Positions 1-8,966 of a stretch of DNA of 64,000 bases are shown one piece after another. Position 1 is the stretch's first letter. Each line of letters starts with the position of its first letter. The translations under genes and the position numbers were made by a program. The notes below the pieces were generated by a model. The model saw nothing but the letters and a program-made list of their open reading frames with translations, was not told where the DNA came from and did not search any database. The DNA is from Nocardia speluncae NBRC 108251 (GTDB lineage Bacteria > Actinomycetota > Actinomycetes > Mycobacteriales > Mycobacteriaceae). The stretch spans positions 186,001 through 250,000 of the forward strand of contig NZ_BDBZ01000001.1 of assembly GCF_001613245.1 (NCBI RefSeq), in the 5' to 3' direction.

Positions 1-205
1 CGGTATTCCGCCGCCGCGGCACGAAATGGGCCGGGTGAATTCACCGGCCTCGGTACCGGCCTCCGGGGCGGTGGACGGCGATGGGGGCAGCCGACAATTC
101 TGCTCGTCCGGCCTTGGCTCACGCGCCGTCGTGCGTTCGGCCGGGTGCTGCGGACGGCGGCGACACGACGTCGCCGACGTGGGCTACGGATGAGGCCATG
201 ACAGA

Positions 206-239
206 AATGTGCGCCGGCCGAATCCGGCCGGCGCACATT
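206..239 (-). terminator. Hairpin terminator after the 283-912 gene
   Basis: A perfect 15-bp stem (206-220 with 225-239) closes a 4-nt loop. On the minus strand it is followed by a short T-rich stretch. It sits 44 bp beyond the stop of the minus-strand gene at 283-912, so it probably ends that transcript. I see no supportable gene in bases 1-205. Confidence 0.7.
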
Positions 240-282
240 CTGCCACGGCGGTACCGGCCGCGTGTGGTGCGGCCGATACCGT

Positions 283-912
283 TCAGCGGCTCGCGTAGAC
301 GACGAGAAGATCTCGCATAGCGCGGATTTCGCGATTCGCCTCGTTCAATGCGGTACGCAAACGGAGATTCTCGTCGAGGAGATCGTCGAGATCGCCCGTG
401 GTGTCCGCGGTCCTGTCGGCGGTGCGGATATGCACGAGTTCGGCAATGGAGGCCGTCGGGGATTCCGTCACTGCCTCGGCCTGCGCACCGGCTTCGGCCG
501 TGGTCTCGACCGCTGGAACCGTGACGCTCGCGGCAACCGGAATCTCGGACTGTTCGGCGGGTGTTTCCTGTTCCGTATTCTGCTCGGGTTCCGGAGCTTT
601 CGGCTCGGAAACCGGCACCGGGGTCACGGCGGCGGGCGCCGGTTTCCGGGTGGCGGTCCGGCGGCGTTTCTTCGGTGCGGCCGGTGTGGCCTTCTCCCGG
701 GTGGGCTCGGCTTCGGGCGCCTCCTGGGTGGGCTCGGCTTCGGGGAGCCCCGCCGCCTTGATCCAATTCGCGAGTGTGTTGGCGGCGGGCTGGCCACCTT
801 CACGTTCGGAAACCGAAGTGCACGCGGCATTGACCGTTTTGCCCTCAGCGATAAGTTTTTTCACCCGATTGACGAGTTTGGTCTGTTCCCTTTTCGAGTA
901 ACGCACTGCCAT
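283..912 (-). CDS. HTH and coiled-coil protein, transposase OrfA-like ends
   Basis: This 209-residue protein has a helix-turn-helix-like segment at about residues 5-50. It resembles the Hin-type DNA-binding part of IS3-family OrfA proteins (a KLVNRVKKLIAEG start, then an ANTLANWIKAAGL recognition-helix region). Residues 55-175 are a low-complexity Pro/Glu/Ala linker with a KKRRR basic patch. The C-terminus (NLRLRTALNEANREIRAM) looks like a short leucine-zipper coil. The start has a strong ribosome site (AGGAGGT just upstream). No transposase OrfB, inverted repeats or target duplication are visible, so it is probably a chromosomal DNA-binding protein and not a live element. Its function is unknown. 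Confidence 0.7.
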   Translation of the reverse strand: MAVRYSKREQTKLVNRVKKLIAEGKTVNAACTSVSEREGGQPAANTLANWIKAAGLPEAEPTQEAPEAEPTREKATPAAPKKRRRTATRKPAPAAVTPVPVSEPKAPEPEQNTEQETPAEQSEIPVAASVTVPAVETTAEAGAQAEAVTESPTASIAELVHIRTADRTADTTGDLDDLLDENLRLRTALNEANREIRAMRDLLVVYASR

Positions 913-1353
913 CCTCTACCTCCTGCACTCCGAGCGCTTGCTGCGAGAATTGAACCATTGTGCAGTCGTTCTCGTTCGGCCGGGGTGCAATGGATTTCCG
1001 CAGAAGGGTGTGCTTCCATTCGACCGACCCTCGCGGAGGCCCTTTTCCGGCAATGATTTACGAAGGCAATCCCTCCACGGACGCGGTGCCGGTGGATCAT
1101 CCGGAGAGGGGGAATTCACAGTGGGTTCGCGAGGGAACTTTGCGTCCCGGGGCAGCGCGGGCACACCTGATCCGGTCGAGTGTTCGAGCTCCGTCGACGT
1201 GCCCGATTTTCCGTGGTCTCGGTGGCGATCGGGATCGGGTCGAACCACGTCTCGTCTTGGCAACAGACGTTCACTCGATCCTGCCCCGGCTGTTAGTTTG
1301 GGGCTGCTTTCTGTCGATTTCCGGCACCGCGAGCGTGCAGAGGAGGCAGGTGG
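913..1353. other. Divergent intergenic region
   Basis: These 441 bp separate the minus-strand HTH gene from the plus-strand zwf. The region should hold both promoters. The only clear signal is the GAGGAGG ribosome site just before zwf. No convincing -35/-10 pair, hairpin or small gene was recognised. Confidence 0.5.
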
Positions 1354-2748
1354 ATGCGCAGCTCGGAAACCACGATGATCACCAGGCTGGTGGTGTTCGG
1401 CGGGACCGGTGATCTCGCCGGGCGTTATCTGCTGCCCGGGCTGGCCGCGCTGCGCGCCGCCGGCTACGTGGACGACGATTTCGAACTTGTCTGTGTGGAC
1501 CTGAAGGAATGGGACGACTCGCGCTTCGAGGCATGGGCGCTGGACCAGCTCGACCGGCACGCGGCCGGGATACCGATCGAGGCGCGGCGGGCGCTGGTGG
1601 CGACCGCCCGGTACCGGCGTTCCGATATCCGCAACGCCGTCGAAGTGGCCGCACTGGTCGCCGGTGCTGGGCCCGTCGTGGTGTATCTCGCGCTGGCGCC
1701 GAACCTGTTCCCCGTGGCGATCCGCACCTTGCATGCTGCGAAGATGCCGGCGGGTAGCCGGATCGTGCTGGAGAAGCCGTTCGGCGAGGACCTCGCCACA
1801 GCGCAGAATCTCAACCGCCTGCTCGTGGATCTGTTGCCCGAACGGGCGGTGTTCCGGGTAGACCATTTCCTGGCCATGACGACCGTGCAGAATCTGCTCG
1901 GCAGCCGGCTGGCGAACCGGGTGCTCGAATCGATCTGGAACAGCGCGCATATCTCCAGGATCGAGATCGTCTGGGATGAGACCCTCACCCTCGAGGACCG
2001 GGCCGGCTACTACGACAGTGTGGGGGCGCTCAAGGATATGGTGCAGAACCATCTGCTGCAGTTGATGTGCCTGGTGGCGATGGAACCACCGATCTCGTTG
2101 TCCGAGCGTGATCTGCGGGACCGCAAGGTGGATGTGCTGCGCACGGTGCGGCCGCTCTCGGAAGCCGATATACCCCACCGGACCCGCCGCGGCCGCTATC
2201 GCGCGGGCACGATCGGTACCCGAGAGGTCCCGTCCTATATCGACGAGCAGGGCGTCGACCCGGAGCGGGATGTGGAAACCTTCGCCGAAATCGAACTGAG
2301 CCTGGACAACTGGCGTTGGTCGGGCACTACCTTCGTCCTGCGTACCGGTAAGGCACTGGCCGAGGATCGCAAGGAGGTCGCGGTCCACTTCCGGCCTGTC
2401 CCTTCCCTGCCGTTCGGCCGCGACGGGGCCGCCCGGCCGAATGTCCTGCGATTCGGGCTGGACCCGGAATGCCTGACGCTGGCCCTCACCGCCGCCGGTA
2501 CCAGCGCGGACACCCTGGAGCCGTTGACCATGACGGCACCGATCGCGCCGCCCGAGCTCCCCGCCTACGGGACGCTGCTGCTGAATGTCCTGCTCGGCGA
2601 TCCCGCATTGTCGATCCGTGCCGACGAGGCGGAGCAGGCGTGGCGGGTGGTGGCCCCGGTGCTCGCGGGCTGGGCGCGCGACCTCGCGCCACTGGAGGAC
2701 TATGCCGCGGGGTCGGGTGGACCCGGCGATATCGACCGGGACCGATGA
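1354..2748 (+). CDS. zwf: Glucose-6-phosphate 1-dehydrogenase (Zwf1-like)
   Basis: It oxidises glucose 6-phosphate to 6-phosphogluconolactone with NADP, the entry step of the oxidative pentose phosphate pathway. The nucleotide-binding loop GGTGDLAGR is at residues 16-24, and EKPFGED and the substrate motif RVDHFLA follow. The catalytic-base region is KDMVQNHLLQ. The length, 464 residues, is short for the family (about 490-510) and close to the mycobacterial Zwf1 type. The usual RIDHYLGKE motif reads RVDHFLAMT, so the substrate-binding lysine is missing. The ATG at 1354 follows a GAGGAGG ribosome site, while an inner ATG at 1375 lacks one. The stop overlaps the start of the gluconokinase gene, so the two are translationally coupled. 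Confidence 0.88.
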   Translation: MRSSETTMITRLVVFGGTGDLAGRYLLPGLAALRAAGYVDDDFELVCVDLKEWDDSRFEAWALDQLDRHAAGIPIEARRALVATARYRRSDIRNAVEVAALVAGAGPVVVYLALAPNLFPVAIRTLHAAKMPAGSRIVLEKPFGEDLATAQNLNRLLVDLLPERAVFRVDHFLAMTTVQNLLGSRLANRVLESIWNSAHISRIEIVWDETLTLEDRAGYYDSVGALKDMVQNHLLQLMCLVAMEPPISLSERDLRDRKVDVLRTVRPLSEADIPHRTRRGRYRAGTIGTREVPSYIDEQGVDPERDVETFAEIELSLDNWRWSGTTFVLRTGKALAEDRKEVAVHFRPVPSLPFGRDGAARPNVLRFGLDPECLTLALTAAGTSADTLEPLTMTAPIAPPELPAYGTLLLNVLLGDPALSIRADEAEQAWRVVAPVLAGWARDLAPLEDYAAGSGGPGDIDRDR

Positions 2749-3296
2749 GGCCGGTGGACCCTGCGGCGCGTTCGCCGCTGCCGTGTGTAGTCGTGATGGG
2801 CGTTTCGGGCAGCGGAAAGAGTTCGACGGCCCGGTTGCTCGCCCTGCGCCTGGGCGTTCCGTTCGCCGACGCCGACGATATGCATCCGCGCGCCAATATC
2901 GCCAAGATGCGGTCGGGCCTCCCGCTCGACGACACCGACCGCGAACCGTGGCTGGCGAACGTCGGTCACTGGTTGCGTGATCGTGCGGTGGACGGAAATG
3001 GGGGAGTGGTCGCCTGTTCGGCACTGAAACGGCGCTACCGCGACAGCCTGCGGGCCGCCGCGCCGCGAATATTCTTCCTGCTCCTGACCGCGGACCGCGA
3101 CGAACTACTGGAGCGGATAGCGCAGCGCGGCGAGCATTTCATGCCCGCCGCGCTGCTCGATTCCCAGCTCGCCGCACTGGAACCGCTCGAACCGGGAGAA
3201 CCCGGCACGGTCCTGTACGGCACCCGCAGCCCCGGCCAGGCCGTCGATCTGGCCATCGCCTGCCTCGACGAGGCCGGCGCAGGCGACCAGGGGTGA
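2745..3296 (+). CDS. gntK: Gluconokinase
   Basis: A 183-residue cytosolic kinase that phosphorylates gluconate to 6-phosphogluconate and so feeds the same pathway as the preceding zwf. The P-loop GVSGSGKSS is at about residues 19-27, followed by the family signatures DADDMHPRANIAKM and SGLPLDDTDREPWL, and by CSALKRRYRD. The length matches GntK-type kinases (about 160-185). The ATG overlaps the zwf stop in an ATGA arrangement, which fixes the start and indicates one operon. Sugar-acid transporters and gnd are not nearby. Confidence 0.9.
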   Translation: MRPVDPAARSPLPCVVVMGVSGSGKSSTARLLALRLGVPFADADDMHPRANIAKMRSGLPLDDTDREPWLANVGHWLRDRAVDGNGGVVACSALKRRYRDSLRAAAPRIFFLLLTADRDELLERIAQRGEHFMPAALLDSQLAALEPLEPGEPGTVLYGTRSPGQAVDLAIACLDEAGAGDQG

Positions 3297-3317
3297 TCGG
3301 AGCGCCGGCCTGCGCGG

Positions 3318-4505
3318 TCAGCAGCCCATGGGGACATCCTCACCGCGGAAGCGGGCCTCGACGAAACTCCAGGCGTCGGCGAATCCCGCGGCCGCGGCCG
3401 TCATATGCTCGGCGATATCGTAGGTGGTCAGTTTTACCGGGGCCCCGGCCCGGCAGGCGCGGTCGGCGTATTCGGCCACCCCGTCGTACGGGGTGAGAGT
3501 GTCGAAACGGCCGTGCCACAGGTAGGTGGGTATCGCCGGGACACCGTCGAAATAGCGCAGGCTGTTCTCGTGCAGCACCTCCCGCGCCTCGGGACTGTCC
3601 ATCAAGCTCTTCGTAGCTGCCATCTGTTCCGCACTGCGGAACGCCCCGTGGAACAGCAGGAATCGTCGGCAGGCGTCATGAGTGAACTCACGGAACCACA
3701 GGCCGTTCTCATTGAGCTGATCCGATATCGGCAGCCGGTGCGGGTATTCGCGTTCCAGACCCATGGCCGCGGCGAAAGCCAGACCGAAACCGGGATGCGG
3801 GGCGAAACCGAGCCCCAGCGCCATCTGTTCCAGATCGGCCGGGATCCCGCCGGCCACGGCAGCATCGATCTTCAGCTCCGGTGCATAGGACGGTTGCAGG
3901 GCCGCAGCCCAGCCGGTGGCGAGCCCGCCCCCGGAATAGCCTGCGACGGCGACCGGGGCATCCGCCAGACCGAGCTCGGCGACCTGCTGTACGGCGCGGA
4001 CACTGTCGAGGGTGATCATGCCGCTGAGCCGGCCTGCCGCGTAGGCGACGGTGGGCCCGAGGTAGTCGGGTACGGAGACAGCCCAGCCGCGGCCGATCGG
4101 GAGCATGGCCCCGACCGCATCCTGGAGTTCGCCGTTGAACAGCGACCGCGACGGATTGCAGCGGGTGCCGAGCGAATTGATCAGCGCCTGATAGGAGACC
4201 AGAGGTGGATTGTCGACGCCGACGGGCATGAGCACGGTGGTGACACCCATGATGGGCTGATTGCGGGAATTGGTGGACCGGAAGGCGATCTGATGGCCCT
4301 CGGTGCCCAGATAGGGGCCGGTATCGATGGTTCGGGTCCGGACGACGTCGCCGGGCTGGAGATCGCCCAGGTTCTCGGGTTCGGTGTAGAAGGGGTCCGG
4401 ATCGGGCTGGGGATACAGCGGTTCGGCTCTCGCCTCGACGCCGAACAACCCCACCGAGGCGAGGGTCAGCAACAGGATCAGGATTCGGGTCGAAACTCTG
4501 AACAC
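3318..4505 (-). CDS. Secreted triacylglycerol lipase (LIP family)
   Basis: This 395-residue protein matches the secretory lipase family (PF03583 type). It has an N-terminal signal peptide: a hydrophobic stretch at residues 8-22 followed by EARA. The nucleophile elbow GYSGGG places the serine near residue 191. The acid is likely in HGRFDTLTPY and the histidine in AEHMT. It would be exported and hydrolyse acylglycerols or other esters outside the membrane. The start is a GTG at 4505 with AAGGAAG upstream. It converges on the gluconokinase gene, with 21 bp between the stops. Confidence 0.87.
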   Translation of the reverse strand: MFRVSTRILILLLTLASVGLFGVEARAEPLYPQPDPDPFYTEPENLGDLQPGDVVRTRTIDTGPYLGTEGHQIAFRSTNSRNQPIMGVTTVLMPVGVDNPPLVSYQALINSLGTRCNPSRSLFNGELQDAVGAMLPIGRGWAVSVPDYLGPTVAYAAGRLSGMITLDSVRAVQQVAELGLADAPVAVAGYSGGGLATGWAAALQPSYAPELKIDAAVAGGIPADLEQMALGLGFAPHPGFGLAFAAAMGLEREYPHRLPISDQLNENGLWFREFTHDACRRFLLFHGAFRSAEQMAATKSLMDSPEAREVLHENSLRYFDGVPAIPTYLWHGRFDTLTPYDGVAEYADRACRAGAPVKLTTYDIAEHMTAAAAGFADAWSFVEARFRGEDVPMGC

Positions 4506-4989
4506 GATCTTCCTTCGGGCAGCAGGAAACGACTCTGCGACGGGCTGGGCACTCGTGGTGCCGTTCGGCCCGTCGCCGAGGGATAGGCGAGATACACGGG
4601 CGGCTGCCCTCGCCGCGAAACTGCCGCCGCGGCGGCCCGGAGGCAGCGAGCGCGGTGATCACTCGAACGAACTGTCTCCGTTGGCTTGTGGCCGTGGCCC
4701 CAGTTCCGCGCGTGGCGGTTACTTTACGACGCGCACCGATCGTAGCGGTCGGCTCTGCCCGCGTATACGCCAGATTCTGCGTGAGCTCACAAGGAACCGG
4801 CGAGCTCTTGTTCACCGGTCCCAAGATCAGCGGCCGACGGAGTCCGGTACGGCGCCGCGCCGGGTGGCGGGTACCTGTCCGATGCTTGCCGATCACGGCT
4901 TCGATGCGTAACCGCCGGCGTGATCGGGTCCGGATCCACCTCCGCGGTTCCGGGTCGCCGCCGCGCAGCGCCGATACGAAGTGGGCCGA
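4506..4989. other. Intergenic region upstream of the lipase gene
   Basis: These 484 bp lie between the start of the lipase gene and the end of the monooxygenase gene, both on the minus strand. They should contain the lipase promoter. Short open frames here have no ribosome sites and look like chance frames in GC-rich DNA. No hairpin or repeat of note was seen. Confidence 0.45.
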
Positions 4990-6507
4990 TCAGGCAGTGG
5001 CGCCGTAAACGTAGTCGTCCAGCGGGAACCGCACCGCCTCGCGGTGGGCGTTGACGGTACTGGTGGGGCGCAGCAGCGCGGCTTCGCCGTGCTGATTGAA
5101 GTAGTAGCTGCGGGCGGTGGCGCAGTCGCCGCCGTAGAACACCGAGGAGTCGAGTTTTTCGGTCACCCGTTCCAGGAACTCGGTGTTGGCGCGTTCGGTG
5201 ACCTCGAAGGTCGTCTCGCCGCGGCGGCGCAGCTCGCCGAGGAGCCGGCCCATATGCTTCATCTGCGCTTCGATGGTCGTGAAATACGATAGTCCGCTGT
5301 AGGAATACGGACTGTTCAGGCTGAGGAAGTTCGGGAATTTCGGCACCGTGATCCCCTCGTAGGCCTGGAAGCGGTTCTCGCGCCAGAATTTTCCGAGATC
5401 CACCCCGTCGCGGCCGGCGATCTCGAAGGCCGGGAAGTTGACGTCCCACAGGTTGAAACCGGTGGCCAGGATCAAGGTATCGATGGTGGTCCGGGCGCCG
5501 TCGGCGGTGACGATTGCGTCCGGCTCCACCCGTTCGATGGGGTTCGTTTCCAGCTGGACGTGGGGTTTGTTGAACGTGGTGAAATAGTGGTTGGAGAACG
5601 TCGGTCGTTTACACCCGAAGTCGTAGTGGGGTGTCAGTTGCTCGCGGAGCCGTTCGTCGCGGACCTGGGCGCGCAGATGGGCCCTGGCCAGTAGTGCCGC
5701 GGCCTTGTTCAGCGGCCGGGCCTGTTTGTAGTGCAGGACACCGACCACCATCAAGGCCTCCAGCATGGTCGTATTGACCATTCGGGCCGCCTTCTGTGTC
5801 GCGGGGAGCCGCGCGAAGAGCCGCTGCACCGCGTCGGGGATGGCCGTATCGATCTTGGGCACAACCCAGATGGGGGTGCGCTGGAAAACAGTGAGTTCGC
5901 GGGCGCGGGCGGCCACCTCGGGTACCAGCTGCACACTCGTGGCGCCCGTGCCGATGATCGCGACCCGCCGATCGGTGAGGTCGTAGGAATCGTCCCAGGC
6001 GGTGGTGTGGATGATCTTGCCGGCGAAGGTGTCGATTCCCGGGAAGGGCGGGGTGTAGGGCTGGGAGAGGAAACCGGTCGCAGTCAGCAGATAGCGGGCG
6101 GTGAGCGTTTCCCCGCCGGCCACGGTAACCACCCAGTACTGCTCCGCGGCGTCCCAGTGAGCGCGCTCGACCGTGGTGTCGAAGCGCATCCGTTGACGGA
6201 GCCGGTATTTGTCGGCGACGTGGTCGGCGTATTTCTTCAGTTCGGCACCGGGGGCGAACAGTCTCGACCAGAACGGGTTGGGTTCGAAGGAGTACGAGTA
6301 GGTCACCGAGGCGATATCGACGGCGAGACCGGGGTAGTGGTTGACGAACCAGGTGCCGCCGAGATCGGATTCGCGTTCGAGTATCACGAAATTGCCGAGG
6401 CCGAGCCGGTCGAGCTCGATACCCGCACCCATACCACCGAATCCCGCACCGATCACGACGGCGTCGTACCGAGGTGCCACGTCGAACCTCCCAGCGAACT
6501 GAACCAT
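4990..6507 (-). CDS. Flavin monooxygenase, Baeyer-Villiger type
   Basis: A 505-residue FAD- and NADPH-dependent monooxygenase. The N-terminal Rossmann motif GAGFGG is at residues 20-25. The Baeyer-Villiger fingerprint FAGKIIHTTAWD lies near residue 160, and a second dinucleotide motif, GTGATS, follows. Such enzymes insert oxygen next to ketones to give esters or lactones, or oxidise steroids and alkyl ketones. The substrate here is unknown. It diverges from a TetR gene, and a palindrome just outside its start codon suggests direct repression by that TetR. The start ATG at 6507 has no obvious ribosome site and may belong to a short-leader or leaderless mRNA. Confidence 0.9.
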   Translation of the reverse strand: MVQFAGRFDVAPRYDAVVIGAGFGGMGAGIELDRLGLGNFVILERESDLGGTWFVNHYPGLAVDIASVTYSYSFEPNPFWSRLFAPGAELKKYADHVADKYRLRQRMRFDTTVERAHWDAAEQYWVVTVAGGETLTARYLLTATGFLSQPYTPPFPGIDTFAGKIIHTTAWDDSYDLTDRRVAIIGTGATSVQLVPEVAARARELTVFQRTPIWVVPKIDTAIPDAVQRLFARLPATQKAARMVNTTMLEALMVVGVLHYKQARPLNKAAALLARAHLRAQVRDERLREQLTPHYDFGCKRPTFSNHYFTTFNKPHVQLETNPIERVEPDAIVTADGARTTIDTLILATGFNLWDVNFPAFEIAGRDGVDLGKFWRENRFQAYEGITVPKFPNFLSLNSPYSYSGLSYFTTIEAQMKHMGRLLGELRRRGETTFEVTERANTEFLERVTEKLDSSVFYGGDCATARSYYFNQHGEAALLRPTSTVNAHREAVRFPLDDYVYGATA

Positions 6508-6512
6508 ACGTC

Positions 6513-6534
6513 ACGGAATGACGCATCATTCCGT
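6513..6534. promoter_or_regulatory. Candidate TetR operator, 9-bp arms
   Basis: ACGGAATGA and TCATTCCGT form a perfect inverted repeat around a CGCA spacer. The site is 5 bp beyond the monooxygenase start codon and 25 bp before the TetR start, ideal for repression of both genes. A second inverted repeat, TGATGA-5-TCATCA, lies at 6538-6554. Confidence 0.75.
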
Positions 6535-6559
6535 TTGTGATGACCGTATCATCAGGGGC

Positions 6560-7183
6560 GTGACGAAGCCACAGACGCGGGCCGAACGCCGCAAGGCCGA
6601 ACTTCGGCGCGACATCATCGATACCGCCTTCGTCTGCTTCGCGGAGAAGGGCTATCACGCCACCGGTATCGCCGATATCGCTGCCGACCTGGGTATCGGG
6701 CACGGCACCTTCTACCGGTACTTCAGCAACAAGCGCGACATCATCGACCATGTGATCGACGATCTGGCCGCCCGTATCGTCGAAGCGCTGGGGACCGACA
6801 ACGCCCCGGACGCAGCAAACACGCTGGACGAATACCGGCGCCAGATCGAGCGGATCGGGGATGCGCTCACCGGTATCCTGCTCGCCGATCGCCGGGTGGC
6901 GCAGCTGCTGCTGTTCCACGCGCCCGGGATCGACGACGAGCTGACGCGGCGCCTGTACGGCCTGCTCGACACCGCCGACGCGCTCACGGCCGGATACCTC
7001 GACCACGGGGTGGAGCTGGGCTATCTGCGCGCCGACCTGGACACCCGTAGCACGGCCCGTGCGGTGACCGGCATGCTGCTCGCCGGGGTCGTCCACGGCC
7101 TCCGTGACCCGGACGAACAGGCCATCGCGGAGTTGAACCAGGCAATCCGCCGGCTGCTGATCGACGGGGTCGCCGCGGGGTGA
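6560..7183 (+). CDS. TetR-family regulator
   Basis: A 207-residue TetR repressor. The N-terminal DNA-binding domain contains FAEKGYHATGIADIAADLGI and GTFYRYFSNKRDII, a typical HTH. The rest is a helical ligand-binding domain. The GTG at 6560 is preferred because the in-frame ATG at 6518 lies inside the palindrome at 6513-6534. A GTG start would give an almost leaderless message. Divergence from the monooxygenase gene suggests it senses that enzyme's substrate or a related hydrophobic ligand. Confidence 0.87.
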   Translation: MTKPQTRAERRKAELRRDIIDTAFVCFAEKGYHATGIADIAADLGIGHGTFYRYFSNKRDIIDHVIDDLAARIVEALGTDNAPDAANTLDEYRRQIERIGDALTGILLADRRVAQLLLFHAPGIDDELTRRLYGLLDTADALTAGYLDHGVELGYLRADLDTRSTARAVTGMLLAGVVHGLRDPDEQAIAELNQAIRRLLIDGVAAG

Positions 7184-7246
7184 CCGGCGCTCCGCGGCCG
7201 ATCGGCGCACCGGGCGCGGATCCGGCGGGCGCCTACAGTGGAGTCC

Positions 7247-8407
7247 ATGTCGCCGATGGACGAATGGCATCCGTCCACCGTCGCAGACTGGAGCGATGAA
7301 CGCCGCCGGGCCCGGTTGCGCGAAACGCGTCCGGGATATCGGTGGAAGGCATTGTCGCGCACCAGACCGGCGTTGCTGCGGGTTGCCGTACTACTGATGA
7401 TCGCGCTGCTCGCCTTCGCACAGTACTGGGAACACGATGTGGCGCCGGAACGGCAGCGGCTGGCCCGCACCGAACCCGCGCTGCTCCCGGTCGCCGGACC
7501 GGCCGAGCCCGGCCTGCGGGATACCGCAGTCGTCGATTTCGTCGGGCTCGGCGGACTCAACGCCAGCGATACCGCGGCAGCCCTGCCCACGCTGCGCACG
7601 ATGGGGTCGGTCTGGGCGATCCGCTACGACAATGACGGTATCGACACCGAAGTGATCGCCGAATTGGTCATCCGCGCCGCCGTGATGTCAGGTGTGCACA
7701 ATATCGTGCTGGCGGGCCACAGCATGGGCGGAGTGATCGCGCTGGAGGTCGCGCGGCATATCCACACCGGTAGCGACCGGCGGCTACTGGCGGTACTGCT
7801 GGATTGCACACCCCTGGACCTCGATTCCGTGCGACCCGAAAGCCGGGGCCTCGGTGAGGATATGGTCCGGTGGATGGGCTGGCTTCCCGGCGCCCGGGAG
7901 AGTCGCGGCCTGCGGATCGCGGTGGAAACCTATGCCCGGCGTGAACGGTTCCTCGACTACACGGGCGTTCCGGGAATCCGGGTCGACCAGTTCGGCGCCG
8001 CGGTCGAACAAGTATTGCGGGACAAGATCTTCAACGCCGACGCCGCCAGCAACGGGCTCATCGAATCCCAGTTCCTGGCCATTGTCGCCGGCGGTGCCAC
8101 CGACGACCTCCGGCACCTGTCCGGTGCGGCGCGCGGCAAACCACGTCCGGCGATCGTCTTCATCCGGCCACACGACGCCACCCGCGACCGCGTGGTCGAC
8201 GTCGCGCACACCCATCAGGTGCTGATCGACGAGGTCGGTGGTGTGGACGGCAATCTGCTGGTGGTGAAGCCGCGTGGCACCGAGCATGCCGATCCGCGGC
8301 AGCATCCGGCCGAGTACAACAAGGTGATCGGCCGGCAAGTGCTGCCCTTCGTGGAGCGTTACCGGACGCAGATCACGGCCGCGAGTTCGGTGACGCCGCC
8401 ACAGTGA
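7247..8407 (+). CDS. Membrane-anchored alpha/beta hydrolase
   Basis: A protein of about 386 residues with a basic N-terminus, one membrane segment at about residues 40-60 (LLRVAVLLMIALLAFAQYW) and an extracytoplasmic alpha/beta-hydrolase domain. The nucleophile elbow is GHSMGG. The likely catalytic histidine is near the C-terminus (GTEHADPRQHP). It is probably an esterase or lipase held at the outer face of the membrane, with unknown substrate. The ATG at 7247 has GTGGAG close upstream; a TACAGT -10-like hexamer at 7233-7238 would instead give a leaderless mRNA. A GTG at 7238 is an alternative start. Its last 35 bp overlap the convergent TetR gene. Confidence 0.72.
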   Translation: MSPMDEWHPSTVADWSDERRRARLRETRPGYRWKALSRTRPALLRVAVLLMIALLAFAQYWEHDVAPERQRLARTEPALLPVAGPAEPGLRDTAVVDFVGLGGLNASDTAAALPTLRTMGSVWAIRYDNDGIDTEVIAELVIRAAVMSGVHNIVLAGHSMGGVIALEVARHIHTGSDRRLLAVLLDCTPLDLDSVRPESRGLGEDMVRWMGWLPGARESRGLRIAVETYARRERFLDYTGVPGIRVDQFGAAVEQVLRDKIFNADAASNGLIESQFLAIVAGGATDDLRHLSGAARGKPRPAIVFIRPHDATRDRVVDVAHTHQVLIDEVGGVDGNLLVVKPRGTEHADPRQHPAEYNKVIGRQVLPFVERYRTQITAASSVTPPQ

Positions 8408-8966
8408 CCTCCGACTCCGCGGTACCGGTGAGGTAGCGCTGCACCGTGGGACCCAGCCAGGCGATCACCTCGTCCCGAGTCATGGTGACCAGCGGGGGAA
8501 AGCACAGAACGAACCGGCACAGGGCCATGCCGAGGATCTGCGTGGCGGCCAGGCCGGCGCGGGTCGCGGCCTCGTGTGGGTCGTCGTGCGCTGCCGTGAT
8601 CACAGGGCCGAGCTGGCCGGCGAAGATTGCGCGCATCCGTTGGGCGACGGCCTCGTTGGTGACGCCGGCGCGCAGCAGGATGAGCAAGGCCTCGTCGCGT
8701 TCCCAGCGCTCCAGGAAATGCGCGACGAGCGCGGCGCCCATACGGTCGCGCGGGACGGCCGACAGATCCGGTAGCTCCAGATCGAATTCGGCGGCGGCGG
8801 CGAAGAGCCGCTCCTTGTTGCCGAAGTAGCGCATGACCATGGCCGGATCGATCGAGGCGTCCGCGGCGATCGCGCGGATGGTCGCGCGTTCGTACCCGTC
8901 GGCGGCGAAACGCTCACGCGCCGCCGCGAGGATCGTCTCTGTCGTTTCTGCTGCCGATCGCTTCAT
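8373..8966 (-). CDS. TetR-family regulator of the 9066 monooxygenase
   Basis: A 197-residue TetR protein. Its HTH is at residues 8-55 (FAADGYERATIRAIAADASI, then PAMVMRYFGNKERLF). The C-terminal half resembles the TetR_C domain seen in several actinobacterial repressors. The gene diverges from the FAD monooxygenase at 9066. Three CAACA-NN-TGTTG type sites lie between the two, one beginning 3 bp from its own start codon, so autoregulation and repression of the monooxygenase operon are likely. Its 3' end overlaps the convergent hydrolase gene by 35 bp. Confidence 0.87.
   Translation of the reverse strand: MKRSAAETTETILAAARERFAADGYERATIRAIAADASIDPAMVMRYFGNKERLFAAAAEFDLELPDLSAVPRDRMGAALVAHFLERWERDEALLILLRAGVTNEAVAQRMRAIFAGQLGPVITAAHDDPHEAATRAGLAATQILGMALCRFVLCFPPLVTMTRDEVIAWLGPTVQRYLTGTAESEVTVAASPNSRP

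Noticed and set aside
916..3024. Long minus-strand open frame opposite zwf and gntK
   Set aside because: Its product is Arg/His/Gly-rich low-complexity sequence without motifs; zwf and gntK on the plus strand explain the DNA. It is a GC-bias shadow.
6518..6559. Upstream ATG for the TetR gene
   Set aside because: It lies inside the 9-bp-arm palindrome and adds residues with no homology; GTG 6560 is preferred.
5609..7270. Minus-strand open frame across the monooxygenase and TetR genes
   Set aside because: It spans two well-supported genes and their operator and has no motifs of its own.
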